Below are positions 18,251 through 30,700 of a stretch of 64,000 bases of DNA, piece by piece. The first letter of the stretch is position 1. The number at the start of each line of letters is the position of its first letter. The translations under genes were made by a program, and so were the position numbers. Source of the DNA: Antrihabitans stalagmiti (GTDB lineage Bacteria > Actinomycetota > Actinomycetes > Mycobacteriales > Mycobacteriaceae); NCBI RefSeq assembly GCF_016482825.1, contig NZ_JAEMNV010000001.1, positions 496,001 through 560,000 of the forward strand, written 5' to 3'. The notes below the pieces were generated by a model. It was not told the origin of the DNA. It made no database searches and worked only from the letters and a program-made list of their open reading frames with translations.

Positions 18251-18293
18251 ACCGGCTGCCGGTCGGCCTCGTGTGGTAACTCGCACACGAGGC
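18251..18293. promoter_or_regulatory. Adjacent inverted repeats in the CoA-transferase/NRPS divergent promoter region
   Basis: The 18146-18421 spacer separates the CoA transferase (-) from the 21-kb NRPS (+). It contains ACCGGC-T-GCCGGT (18251-18263) and, 2 nt on, GCCTCGTGTG (18266-18275) with its exact complement CACACGAGGC (18284-18293) across an 8-nt loop. These are the only strong symmetric elements here and are good candidates for operators. I see no clear consensus -35/-10 pair. The NRPS ATG at 18422 is preceded by GAGAAGAAGTAGG. Confidence 0.45.
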
Positions 18294-18421
18294 TGCCATA
18301 CTCGGTGCCCTGTTCGGTCGTGACCGGAGCGCGGCTGATCTTGGTCGGGCAGTAGGCGGGGGTGTCTGCTGACCGGCGCGGATCAGGTGTGCGGGTTCGC
18401 GACACTGAGAAGAAGTAGGTT

Positions 18422-21400
18422 ATGAGCAACGGAGATTCGCGGCGCGCTCAACGGCCCCCCAAGGGCGCGCGGGACAGAGTTCGCAGTCGCACCGGTCGCG
18501 GTGTGAAGACACTTCCGCAGCTACTGACGACGGCTGTCGAATCGTCACACGGCAACATCGCCGTCGTTTTCGACGGCCGAATCTTCACTTACGGCGATAT
18601 CGACGACCGCTCGTCTCGACTCGCCCGCGTCCTCATCGAACACGGCGTCGGACCAGGCGACCTCGTCGCGGTCGGTCTGACGCGATCGGTGGAGTACGTC
18701 GTTGCGGTGTGGGCAATTGCGAAGTCCGGTGCAGCGTTCGTCCCTGTCGATCCACACGCGCCGCAGTCTCGGGTCCAGTTCCTTCTGCAGGATTCCTCGA
18801 TCGAACTAGGCATCACCGTCGCCGCGCACCGGAACTACCTGCCCGGCGCCGCGGTGTGGATAACCCTCGACGACGAGTCGGACGCAGCCCGCATCGCCGC
18901 AGCGCCCGGCCATCCGGTGTCCAATCGGGAGCGACTGCGTCCGGCGCGGGTCGACGACCCCGCCTACGTGATCTTCACTTCCGGATCGACCGGCAGGCCG
19001 AAGGGTGTGGTTGTCACCCATACCGGACTTGCCGGATTGGTGTCGGCCGAACTTGCGCACTACGGCGTCACGTCGGCGTCGCGGGTACTGCACGTCTGCG
19101 CACCGACCTTCGACGTCTCGGTACTGGAACTTCTGCTGGCGTTCACCTCCGGTGCGGCGTTGGTGATCGCTCCTTCGACGGCGTTCGGCGGCGACGAACT
19201 GGCGGAACTGCTCGCGACCGAAGCGGTGACCCATCTGCTCATCACTCCCGGCGCCCTGGCGACGGTGTCACCCGACGGACTGGACGACCTCATGGCGGTC
19301 GTCGCAGTCGGTGACACGTTCGGCCCGGATCTGGTAGCCAGATGGGCACCGGGGCGCTCGTTCTTCAACGGCTACGGACCGACCGAAGCCACCATTCTGG
19401 CGGTGCGAAGTGCACCGATCGCGGTCGGTGCACCGATCACGATCGGCATGCCGATACCCGGTGTCGTCGGACTCGTCCTGGATCGCCGACTTCGGCCGGT
19501 TCCTGCCGGTGTGGTCGGCGAGCTCTATTTGGGTGGACCCCAACTTGCCCGTGGATATCAGGGCAGGCCGGCCTTGACCTCCGAACGATTCGTCGCCAAT
19601 CCGTTTGCCACGGCAGGGGAGGATCTCGCAACGGCGGGCTCGCGCCTGTATCGCACGGGCGACCTGGTGCGGCAGAACTCGGACGGGAATCTGGAGTACC
19701 TGGGGCGCAGCGACTTTCAGGTCAAGATTCGTGGTCAGCGGATCGAACTCGGCGAGATCGAACGGACACTGCTCGCCGACGAATCCATAGCGCAGGCTGT
19801 GGTTGTCGCCCACTCCGACAGTGGCGGCCGACAAAGCCTCGTCGCCTACGCGGTCGCGGCGGCAGACAGTGTGCTCGACCAGGATTCGGTGCTGTCCGCT
19901 GCGGCGACGTTCCTGCCTGCGTACATGGTTCCCGACATCGTGGTGCCGTTGGCGACGCTACCGCTGACGGCGAACGGCAAGGTGGACCGAAAAGCGTTGC
20001 CTGCGCCTGTATTCGCAAGTGAAGTCGAATATCGCGCTGCCGAGAGCGATGTCGAGCAACTCCTCGCAGAGGTGTTCGCGGATGTGCTCGGGGTCGACAA
20101 GGTCGGCCTCGACGACTCCTTCTTCGCCCTCGGCGGCGATTCGATCGTCTCCATCCAATTGGTGTCGCGCGCCAAGGCTCGCGGACTGCACTTCACACCG
20201 AAAGACGTGTTCGAACACAAGACGGTTGCCGGATTGATCGAGGTTGCAACCCGACCCGAGTCGTCCGATGTCCTCGTCCTCGAGGAGCTTTCCGGTGGTG
20301 GCATCGGGTGGCTGCCATTGCCGCCGAGCGCTGCAGCACTCGTGGCCGGGGACGATCTGTCGCCTTACAGCCAATCCGTCGTGGTCGAGTTGCCGCTCGG
20401 CATCACGTCCGCGGATCTGACGACGATATTGGCCGCTGTCGTCGACCGGCACGACATGTTCCGGTCGGTGTTGGTTCGAGACGATGCTCGTGGCTGGGGA
20501 CTGCAGACCGCCGCACCTGGAACCATCGCTGTGGCTGGACTCGTCACCCGGGTACAGGCGACGCAGGCTGTTTCGACCGAAGTCGCTTCGGCCGAAATCC
20601 GTGCTGCCGCAGACCGACTCGATCCGACATCGGGGCCGATGGTCCAGTTCGTCTGGTTCGACGGCGGTACCGACCGATCCGGCCAGCTCGCCATTGTTGC
20701 GCACGACTTGATCATCGATGGTGTGTCGTGGCGAATTGTGCTGCCGGACTTGGCTGTTGCCGCCGAACACGTGGCAGCACGCCGCCGACCGACCCTCGAG
20801 CCCGTACCAACGTCGATGCGACGGTGGGCCCACGCCCTGGCCGACGACGCGCTGACACCTGCTCGCGTCGCGGAATCGGCCTGGTGGCGTTCGGCACTCG
20901 CGGTACCGGATCCGCTCCTCGGACCTCGCAGCTTCGACCAGAGCATCGACGTCGCCGCTGCCGTCGCACGGCTCGAGGTCGCGGCTCCCGCAGACATCAC
21001 CGACGCCGTGCTGAAGGTGGCACCCACAATTTTCGGTGGGGGCGTCAACGACGGTCTGCTCGCTGCGCTGGCAATCGCGTTGGCGGCGTGGCGTGCAGAA
21101 CGCGGGGTGCACGAGCGATCGGCGCTGATTCAGCTCGAAGGCCATGGTCGTGAAGAGCAGGTAGTGCCCGGCGCAGACCTCGCACGGACCGTAGGACCCT
21201 GCACGACAGCTTTTCCCGTTGCCTTCGATCTGTCGACCGTCGATGTCGACGATGCGCTGCGCGGCGGACTCGCGGTTGGCCGGGCCATCAAGGTGGTCAA
21301 GGAAACGTTGCTTGCAGTCCCCGACAAGGGCCTCGGCTACGGTCTGCTGCGCTACTGCAATACCGACACGGCGACCGAGCTGGCCCAATTGCCCGATGGG

Positions 21401-21771
21401 CAAGTCAGTTTCAACTTTCTGCCCCACGTGTCGCAGACGAAATCGACGGACAGCACCGCTGCGCCATGGACGCCGACGGATGTGCTCGGCGCCGCCGAAG
21501 CTCACGGCGACTCGGACATGCCTGCAGGCAAAACGATCGACATCGACGCAAGCGTGTCCGACTCCCCGTCGGGCACCGTGCTGTCCGCCACCTTCACCTA
21601 CGCATCGAAGCTGCTGTCGCACAACGACGTCGAGCGTCTCGCTGAATTGTGGATCGAAGCGCTACGCGGTGTGGCACACCACTGCCGGACGCCCGGCGCG
21701 GGCGGTCTGACTCCGTCGGACGTACCTCTCGTCGCGGTGGACCAGGCCGATCTCGAACGATTCGAAGCCCG
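18422..21771 (+). other. NRPS module 1: A - T - E (E domain probably inactive)
   Basis: Initiation module beginning directly with adenylation. The epimerization domain has A-H-D-L-I-I-D-G where the sister domains have HH(L)(V)xDG: the second, catalytic His is Asp (GAC at 20705-20707, residue 762). The RTVGWFT motif reads RTVGPCT (Pro at residue 926) and FNY(L/F)G reads FNFLP. EGHGRE is retained. Residue 1 therefore probably stays L. Confidence 0.75.
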
Positions 21772-24700
21772 CTACGAGGGCGTCGTCGACGTGTGGCCGT
21801 TGGCACCACTGCAGTCGGGGTTGTTGTTCCACGCGATGCTCGCCGCAACCTCGGTCGATGCCTACTCGATCCAAGCTGCACTCCAGCTGAGCGGCACGGT
21901 CGACGCACCGCGATTGCGGTCTGCGGCACAGGGTGTGCTCGACCGGTATCCAACACTGCGAACAGCTTTCGTCACAACCGACAGTGGCACGCCGGTGCAA
22001 CTTGTCCTCGACCCGGTCGCCGTGCCGTGGCGTGAGGCCGATCTTTCCGATCTCGATCCGGCGCAGCGCGACGACGCCCTGGCAACGTTGTCGACGCAGG
22101 AGCGAACCACCCGCTTCGACGTCGCTACGCCGCCGTTGATTCGCTTCGTGCTGGTACGGCTGACCACGACCGAATCCGTGCTCGTCGTCACCAACCACCA
22201 CATCTTGCTCGACGGCTGGTCCATGCCGCTGCTGCTTGCAGATCTGCTGACCCTCTACGCGACGAACGGGGACACCGCCGTCCTGCCGAGGGTGCGTCCG
22301 TACCGTTCCTATCTGGCCTGGCTCGCCGGGCAGGACGCAGCCACGTCGATCAGGAGCTGGACCGATGCACTTCGGGGTGCCGAGCCGACCGTGCTGGCAC
22401 CGGTGGATCCGCGGCGTGAGCTGAGCGACCTCGGTGACAGCGTCACCATCGACGTAGCCGACTCGTTGACCGAGACCCTGAACGCCCGTGCCGCGCAGTG
22501 GGGACTCACGCTCAACACCGTCGTGCAGTCCGCGTGGGGAATCCTGCTCGGCCGCCAACTCGGCCGAGACGACGTCGTATTCGGCGCAACGGTATCCGGC
22601 CGTCCGCCTGCTCTTGCAGGCGTCGAATCGATGGTCGGACTGTTCATCAATACGCTTCCCGTTCGGATCCGCTTCGACGCGAACGAGACGATCGAAGTGC
22701 TGCTTGCGCGGGTCCAACGCGAACAGGCAGCGCTGCTCGAGCATCACTACGTGGCATTGCCGGATATCGTCGCCGCGACGCCGGGGGAGGTCGCGTTCGA
22801 CACCTTGACGGTCTTCGAGTCGTATCCGGTCGACACCCGCGGACTCGCCGAGCATGCCGATGCCATTGCAGGCCTTGCGATTACCGACGTGCAGACAGAT
22901 GGCGCGACCCACTACCCGCTGACACTGATAACAACGGTCGACAACGGCGTCCAACTGCATCTGCGCTACCTCACCGACATCTTCGATGCCGAGACCGTCG
23001 AGACGTTCGGACAGCGGCTCGTTCGTATCCTCGAGGCGATTGCCCACAATCCGTCGAATGCAGTCGGCGACATCGACGTGCTCGACAACGCCGAGCGTGG
23101 CGAGTTGACCCAGGTCGCCGGACCACCAGGGACCGACCCTGCACCGTTGCCACGACTGCTCGAGGCGGCTGTGGCAGCGAACCCCGACGGTATTGCCGTC
23201 CGCTACCAGGGCCGCGAACTCACCTACCGAGATCTCGACCGGCGATCCAATCAGCTTGCTCGTGAACTGATGTCACGTGGCGCAGGTCCGGAAACCTACG
23301 TCGCTTTCGCGCTCGAAAGATCCATCTCGTCGATCGTGGCAACGTGGGCGATAGCGCGAACGGGCGCCGCGTTTGTGCCCGTCGACCCGTCCTACCCCAG
23401 CGACCGCATCGCGCACATGCTCGCCGACTCCGACGCGATCGTGGGATTGACGGTCCGCGCACACCTCGATGGCCTCCCGCAGACGCTGCCGTGGCTCGAT
23501 CTCGACTCGCTCGAACTCGACGAACTGCTGTCGCGACACTCTCCGGATGCCATCGCCGACAACGGGTTTGCCACGCCGCTGCGATCCGAGCACCCGGCCT
23601 ACATGATCTACACCTCCGGCACCACAGGCGTCCCGAAGGGCGTCGTCGTCACCCACGACGGTCTCGCGAACTTCGCAGCTGAGCAGACAGCCCGATACGG
23701 CCTCACAGCGAATGCGGTCACGTTCGCGTTCGCCTCGCCGAGCTTCGACGCTTCGGTGCTCGAACTGCTCCTTGCCGTCCCCGCCGGAGCAACGATGGTC
23801 GTTGCACCACAGGACATGTACGGCGGCGAGCAGGTCGCGCAACTGCTTGCAGCCGAGCGCGTTACGCATGCCTTCTTCACCCCGGCGGCACTCGCAACGA
23901 TCGATCCTTCGAGGCTGGTCGACCTCCGGGTCGTCGTCGCCGGCGGCGAAGCCTGCCCGCCGGAGTTGGTGACGCAGTGGAGTCGACCCACGTTCTTCAA
24001 CGGCTACGGGCCGACCGAGACAACGATCATGACCAACATCAGCGCACCACTGCTGCCTGGTCGGCCGGTGACGATCGGCGGCCCGATTCGAGGCACCCGC
24101 TCGCTGGTACTCGACGCGCGCCTGCGCCCGGTTCCGATCGGAGTCGTCGGCGAGCTCTATCTGTCGGGGCCGCAACTCGCGCGGGGTTATCACAGCAGGC
24201 CGGGACTCAGCGCAACCAGGTTCGTGGCCGATCCGTTCGCGGGGGAGGCGTCAGGACCTGGAAATCGGCTGTACCGCACCGGCGATCTGGTGCGCTGGAC
24301 CCCCGATCTCGCGCTCGAATACCTCGGCCGCTCGGACTCGCAGGTGCAGTTGCGCGGGTTCCGTATCGAACTGGGTGAGGTCGAATCGTGCCTACGCCTC
24401 ATCGACGGTGTGGCGCAGGCGGTTGCCGTCGTCCGCACCGATCCGCAGACCGGCGACAAGCTGGTCGGATACGTTGTCGCCGAGCCCGGTGCCCAACTCG
24501 AAGCCAGCGGGCTGAAGGAGCATGTGGCCGGGTTCCTCACCGGCTACATGGTGCCCGACATCGTCGTCGTGCTGGACGCGATGCCGCTCACGCCGAACGG
24601 CAAACTGGACCGTAAAGCTCTGCCTGCGCCGACTTTTGCCGGCGAAGCGAAGTTCCGCGCCGCCGAATCCGATGTGCAACGCGTGCTGGCCGAGGTCTTC

Positions 24701-27700
24701 GCCGAGGTACTCGGCGTGGCACGGGTCGGACTCGACGATTCGTTCTTCGCCCTCGGTGGCGACTCGATCGTCTCGATTCAGCTCGTGTCTCGTGCGAAGA
24801 CCCGCGGAGTGACGATCACGCCGCGAGACGTATTCGAACAGAAGACGGTCGCTCGGCTCGCGGTAGTGGCAACGGCGGTCGGAGCCGCCGAACCGACACT
24901 GCTGCAAGAACTTCCCGGGGGCGGCGTCGGCGCAATGCCACTCACCCCGATCGTTCGTTCGATGGTCGACGCACCGGGCGGGTTCGGCCGCAATTGCCAG
25001 ACGATGGTCGTCGATCTTCCCGCAGGAATCACCCGACCCGTGCTCGTCGCGACGATCGGCGCCGTCGTAGATCACCACGACATGCTCCGATCCAGCCTCG
25101 CTCCGGCCGAGGGTGCGCTGGTGACCGGCGCCCCCGGGAGCGTCGATGTCGACAACCTGTTGACGCGCATCGACATTGCAGTCGATAGGGACGCGAATTC
25201 GATCGGCTCTGCTGCGTTGGACGACGCGATGGGCAGACTCGATCCTGTCACCGGCGTGGTGGTGCAGTTCGTGTGGTTCGACCGGGGTAGTGATCGCGCA
25301 GGCCAGTTGCTGATCGTCGCGCATCACCTCGTCGTCGATGGAGTTTCCTGGCGAATTCTGCTGCCCGACTTCGCAGTCGCGTGGGCACAGGTGACCGCTG
25401 GACGCGCACCAGACCTTGCGCCCGTCGCGACCTCGATGCGGCGGTGGGCCCACGCGTTGCGCGAATTGGCAACATCGGCGGATCGCATCGCCGAGTTGTC
25501 CTGGTGGCGTTCGGCATTGGCCGGGCCGGATCCGCTCTTCGGCGCCCGACCGTTCGATCCTGAGATCGACGTCGTCGCGACGGTCGAACGGATTCAGGTT
25601 GCAGTGCCGCCCGATGTGACTGCGGCACTGGTGAAATCGATTCCCGGACTGTTTCACGGCGGCGTCAACGACGGACTGCTCGCGGGGCTCGGCATCGCCA
25701 TTGCACAGTGGCGACGCGAACGTGGCGTATTCGAGTCGTCGGCGCTGGTGCAACTCGAAGGCCACGGCCGCGAAGAGGGTGTCGTTCCGGGCGCGGAGCT
25801 GTCCCGCACGGTCGGTTGGTTCACCACGGTGTTCCCAGTTCGCCTCGACCTCGGCGATATCGACCTCGACGATGCCCTCGCAGGTGGTGTCGCCGCCGGT
25901 CGTGCGGTGAAGGCGGTCAAGGAATCGTTGTTGGCGATCCCCGACAAGGGACTCGGCTACGGGTTGCTGCGCCACGTGAACACCGACACCGCAGCCGAAC
26001 TCGCAGCCCTGCCCGATGGCCAGATCAGCTTCAACTACTTCGGACAGGTACTTCTCGGCGACCAAGAAGACGCGAGCAGCGTCGCGTGGGCACCGTCGTC
26101 CGCGCTCGGCGCGTTGACCGCTCCCGGCGATGCGGATGCCCCAGCCAATAAAATAGTCGACATCAACGCCGTCGTGACCGACTCCGGTGACGGACCCGCT
26201 CTCGGTGCCACGTTCGCCTACGTGTCGACTCTGTTGTCGCGCAACGAGGCCGAGCGATTGGCAGAGCTGTGGGTGCAGGCGCTGGCCGGGTTGGCAGCTC
26301 ACGTTCGCACACCGGATGCCGGCGGGCGGACACCGTCCGACCTCTCGCTGGTCACGATCGACCAAAACGAACTCGAGCTACTCGAGTCGCGCTATCCGAG
26401 GCTCGCAGACGTCTGGCCGCTGACGCCGCTGCAGTCCGGTCTGCTGTTCCACGCCATGCTGGCAGAGACGTCCGTCGACATGTACTCGGTGCAGGTCGTG
26501 CTGACACTGTCGGGCGTCGTCGACGTCGAACGTCTGCGGGTCGCCGCGCAGGTGTTGCTCGACCGCTACCCGAATCTGCGCACCGGTTATCTCCCGAACG
26601 ACAGGGGAGAGGTCCGCCAGGTCGTCGTCGACGATCTCGAAGTGCCCTGGCATGCAATCGATCTGAGTGCTATCGAGGACGACGCCGAACGCGAGTCGGC
26701 ATTGGCCGATGTGCTCGCGACAGATCAGGCGACCAATTTCGACATGGCCGCGCCACCGTTGCTCCGGTTCACACTTGTGACCGTCACCTCGGACACGTAC
26801 CGGCTCGTCATGTCGAATCACCATGTGCTGCTCGACGGCTGGTCGATGCCGCTACTGCTCAAAGATCTCCTGGTGCTGTACGCGACGAGAGGCGACACGA
26901 CGTATCTCGAACGTGTGCGCCCGTACCGCTCCTACCTGAACTGGCTGGCCGAACAGAATCCCGCGGCGTCACTGCAGGTGTGGGCAGAAACTCTCGACGG
27001 CGTCGAGCCGACGCATGTCGCACAGGCGAACGCGGACACGGCAGTCACAACGAGAACCGAACGGGTCGAACTCTCGCTGGAGCCCGAGCCGACAGCTCGG
27101 TTGACGGCACTCGTCGGGCAACTCGGCGTCACCCTCAACACTGCGACCCAGGCGGCGTGGGGTGTGCTGCTCGGCCGAACGACAGGACGCGACGACGTCG
27201 TGTTCGGCACAACCGTGTCCGGTCGACCACCACAGCTGCCGGGCGTGGAGACCATGGTCGGCCTGTTCATCAACACACTGCCCGTACGGGTTCGACTCGA
27301 TCCCGACGAAACGGTGGAAAGTCTGCTGGTCCGCCTGCAGCACGAGCAAGCGGCACTGCTCGACCATCAGTACGTCGGACTCGCCGACATCCAGCGCGAG
27401 ATCGGGGTCGGCGGTCTGTTCGACACGCTGACCGTCTTCGAGTCGTATCCGGTCGACACCGCCGGACTCGCAGAGACCGCCGGTGCGATCGACGGGATGA
27501 GCATCGACGGCGTCGACTCCAACGACGCGCCGCACTACCCGATGTCGATCCTGATCTCAGGGGGACCGCAGCTGCAGATCTCGCTGGAGTATTTGCAGTC
27601 GATGTTCGACGCCACAGGTGTGGCGGCGGTCGCCGAGCGGTTCCTGCGCATACTGTCCTCGTTCGCCGACGACGCATCGGTTTTGTTGGGGGACATCGAT

Positions 27701-30700
27701 ATCGCCTCCCCGCAAGAGCACGCGGAGCTGCTCGCCGCAAGCGGTCGGGAGGTCGCGCCCCTGGTCGAGCCCGAGTCGTTGGGCGCACTGTTCGATGCAG
27801 CCGTGCGGTACTCGCCGGACTCCGCCGCAGTGGTTTTCGACGGAACATCGCTCACCTATGCCGACCTCGCCGCGCGCTCGAACAGGCTTGCGCGACATCT
27901 GATGTCGGTCGGCGTCGGTCCTGAGGACATCGTCGCCGTCGCTCTGCCACGATCGATCGACCTGGTGGTTGCAATGGTGGCGATCACGAAGGCAGGCGGC
28001 GCCTACCTACCTGTCGATCCGTCCGCACCCCGAGATCGCCTGGAATTTATGCTCGCCGACGCCGCCCCCGTCTGTGTGATCGCGTATGCGGGCGGGTCCA
28101 CTCGCGATAGCGCAGGCACCGTCGTGACTATCGATGTTCTTGACCTGTCGGACTATTCGTCCGCGCCCGTCACCGACGCCGACCGCACCCGACCCGTTCG
28201 CGTGGACGATGCGGCATACGTCATCTACACCTCGGGATCGACGGGGCGCCCGAAGGGCGTCGTTGTCACACACGCGGGCATCGCAGGACTTGTTGCCGCT
28301 GAGCGCAGCCACTTCGACGTCACCGCGACGTCGCGGGTATTGCAGGTGTGTGCACCGAGTTTCGACGTGTCGATGCTCGAGATGACGCTCGCATTGACCT
28401 CGGGGGCGGCATTGGTCGTCGCACCCGCCGATGTCTTCGGCGGTGACGACCTCGCCGAACTGCTTGCGGCGCAACGTGTGAGCCACATGCTGATTACGCC
28501 CGCCGCGCTGGCGACAGTGCCTGCAGCAAACCTGCCCGACCTGTCGACCGTCGTCGTCGCAGGCGACAGCTTCGGACCCGACCTGCTCGAGCGCTGGGCA
28601 ACGGGACGCCGCTTCGTCAACGGCTACGGTCCGACCGAGGCGACCATCATTGCCACGAGCAGTGCTGTGCTGCAACCCGATTCGCAGATCGTGATCGGAG
28701 CGCCCGTCCCCGGTGTCGCTGCACTCGTCCTCGATGCTCGGCTTCGCCAGGTGCCGCCCGGCGTGGTCGGCGAACTGTATCTCGGCGGTCCGCAGCTTGC
28801 TCGCGGCTATCACGCCCGGCCAGGTCTCACCTCGGAACGCTTCGTAGCGAACCCCTTCCACGCCTTCGGTGTTGCCACATCCTCGTACGGCACTCGCCTC
28901 TATCGGACCGGTGACCTGGTTCGCCGCTCTGCCACAGGCGAATTGGAATACGTGGGGCGTAGCGACTTCCAGGTGAAGTTGCGTGGCTTCCGCATCGAAC
29001 TCGGTGAGATCGAGGCACAACTTGGCCGGATCGACGGAGTTGCACAGGCAGTAGCGCTCGTACGCACCGATACGTCCGCGCCCGATCGACTTGTTGCCTA
29101 TCTCGTGCCGGTCGCCGGTGTCACCCTCGAGCCGGCGGCTGCGACAAGATTCGTCGCCGAGTTCTTGCCGACGCACATGGTTCCCGATGCTGTGGTCGTG
29201 CTCGATGCGCTGCCGTTGACGGCCAACGGCAAAGTGGATCGCAGAGCGCTGCCTGCGCCGGTGATCGACGGCCCGGAGACCTTCCGAGCGGCGGAGACCT
29301 ACGTCGAGCTTGTGATCGCGGAGGTGTTCGCCGAGGTTCTCGGTGTAGCGCAGGTCGGCCTCGACGACTCGTTCTTCGCGCTCGGCGGCGACAGCATCGT
29401 CTCGATCCAACTGGTGTCGCGGGTGAAGGTTCGCGGCGTTGTCATCACACCGCGAGAGGTCTTCGAACACAAGACAGTCGCCGCACTGGCGGAGATCGCA
29501 CGGCTTGTCGACGAGTCTGCGGCAACGCTGTTGCAGGAACTTCCGGGCGGCGGGATCGGGTGGATGCCGCTGACGCCGATCGCGCGTGCGATGGTCGATG
29601 GTCCAGGCGGCTTCGCCCGCAACAGTCAGACGATGCAGCTTGTGCTGCCGAGTGGAATCGACAGGGCTGCCCTCGTGCAGACGATCACAGCCGTCGTCGA
29701 CGGTCACGATGTGCTGCGGTCGCGGCTGGTGCACGACGACGACCGCGGCTGGGGACTCGAGACAGGTGTGCGGGGGAGCGTCGACGTCGACGCAGCTGTC
29801 ACACGGATCGAATTGGCCACCACTGGTTCGGCCACCACCGGTACCGAGAGCATCGGCTCCGTTGCCGGCGAAGCCTTGGACGTCGCACTCGGCCGCCTCG
29901 ATCCGCTTGCGGGTGTGATGACGCAGTTCGTGTGGTTCGACCGTGGCCCGGCGCAGTCCGGATATCTGCTCGTCGTCGCCCACCACCTTGTGATCGACGG
30001 CGTGTCCTGGCGGATCATCGTGCCGGACCTGATGTCTGCGTGGGGACAACTCACGTTCGGACACGACCCGGCTGTTGCGCCGGTCGGTACGTCGATGCGC
30101 CGCTGGGCACACGCCCTCGTCGACGAAGCGCACAGCGAAGCACGCGTCGCCGAGCTAGGGATGTGGCGGTCGATCCTGTCGGGCTCCGATCCGATCCTCG
30201 GTCGTCGCGCTTTCGACCGCTCGCTCGACGTCGTCGAGACGGTCCGTCGGCTCGATGTCGTTGTGCCCGAAGATGTCACGGCGGCTCTGACGACGACGAT
30301 TCCGCGGCTGTTTCGCGGTGGCGTGAACGATCCGCTGCTGGCGGGACTTGCTTTGGCACTGGTCACATGGCGCGCAGATCGTGGCGTCATCGAACCGACC
30401 GCACTCGTGCAACTCGAAGGCCACGGTCGCGAAGAGGATGCCTTCCGGGCTGGTTCGGCGCCAGCTCTGTCGGCGGACCTGTCGCGCACGGTCGGCTGGT
30501 TCACGACGGCGTTTCCGGTGCGGCTCGACCTGAGCGGTATCGATGTCGACGATGCATTCCGGGGCGGTGCGGCTGCGTCCGACGCGATCAAAGCGGTCAA
30601 GGAGCAGTTGCTTGCGATACCCGACAAGGGACTCGGGTTCGGTTTGCTACGCCGGCTCAACAGCGACACCGCCTCGGAGCTAGCGCAGTTCGAGAGTGGT

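Noticed and set aside
18146-18286. N-terminal extension of the CoA transferase
   Set aside because: The extra 47 residues do not resemble the family; the conserved MPRPLEGVRIL opening starts at 18145 with a ribosome-binding site.
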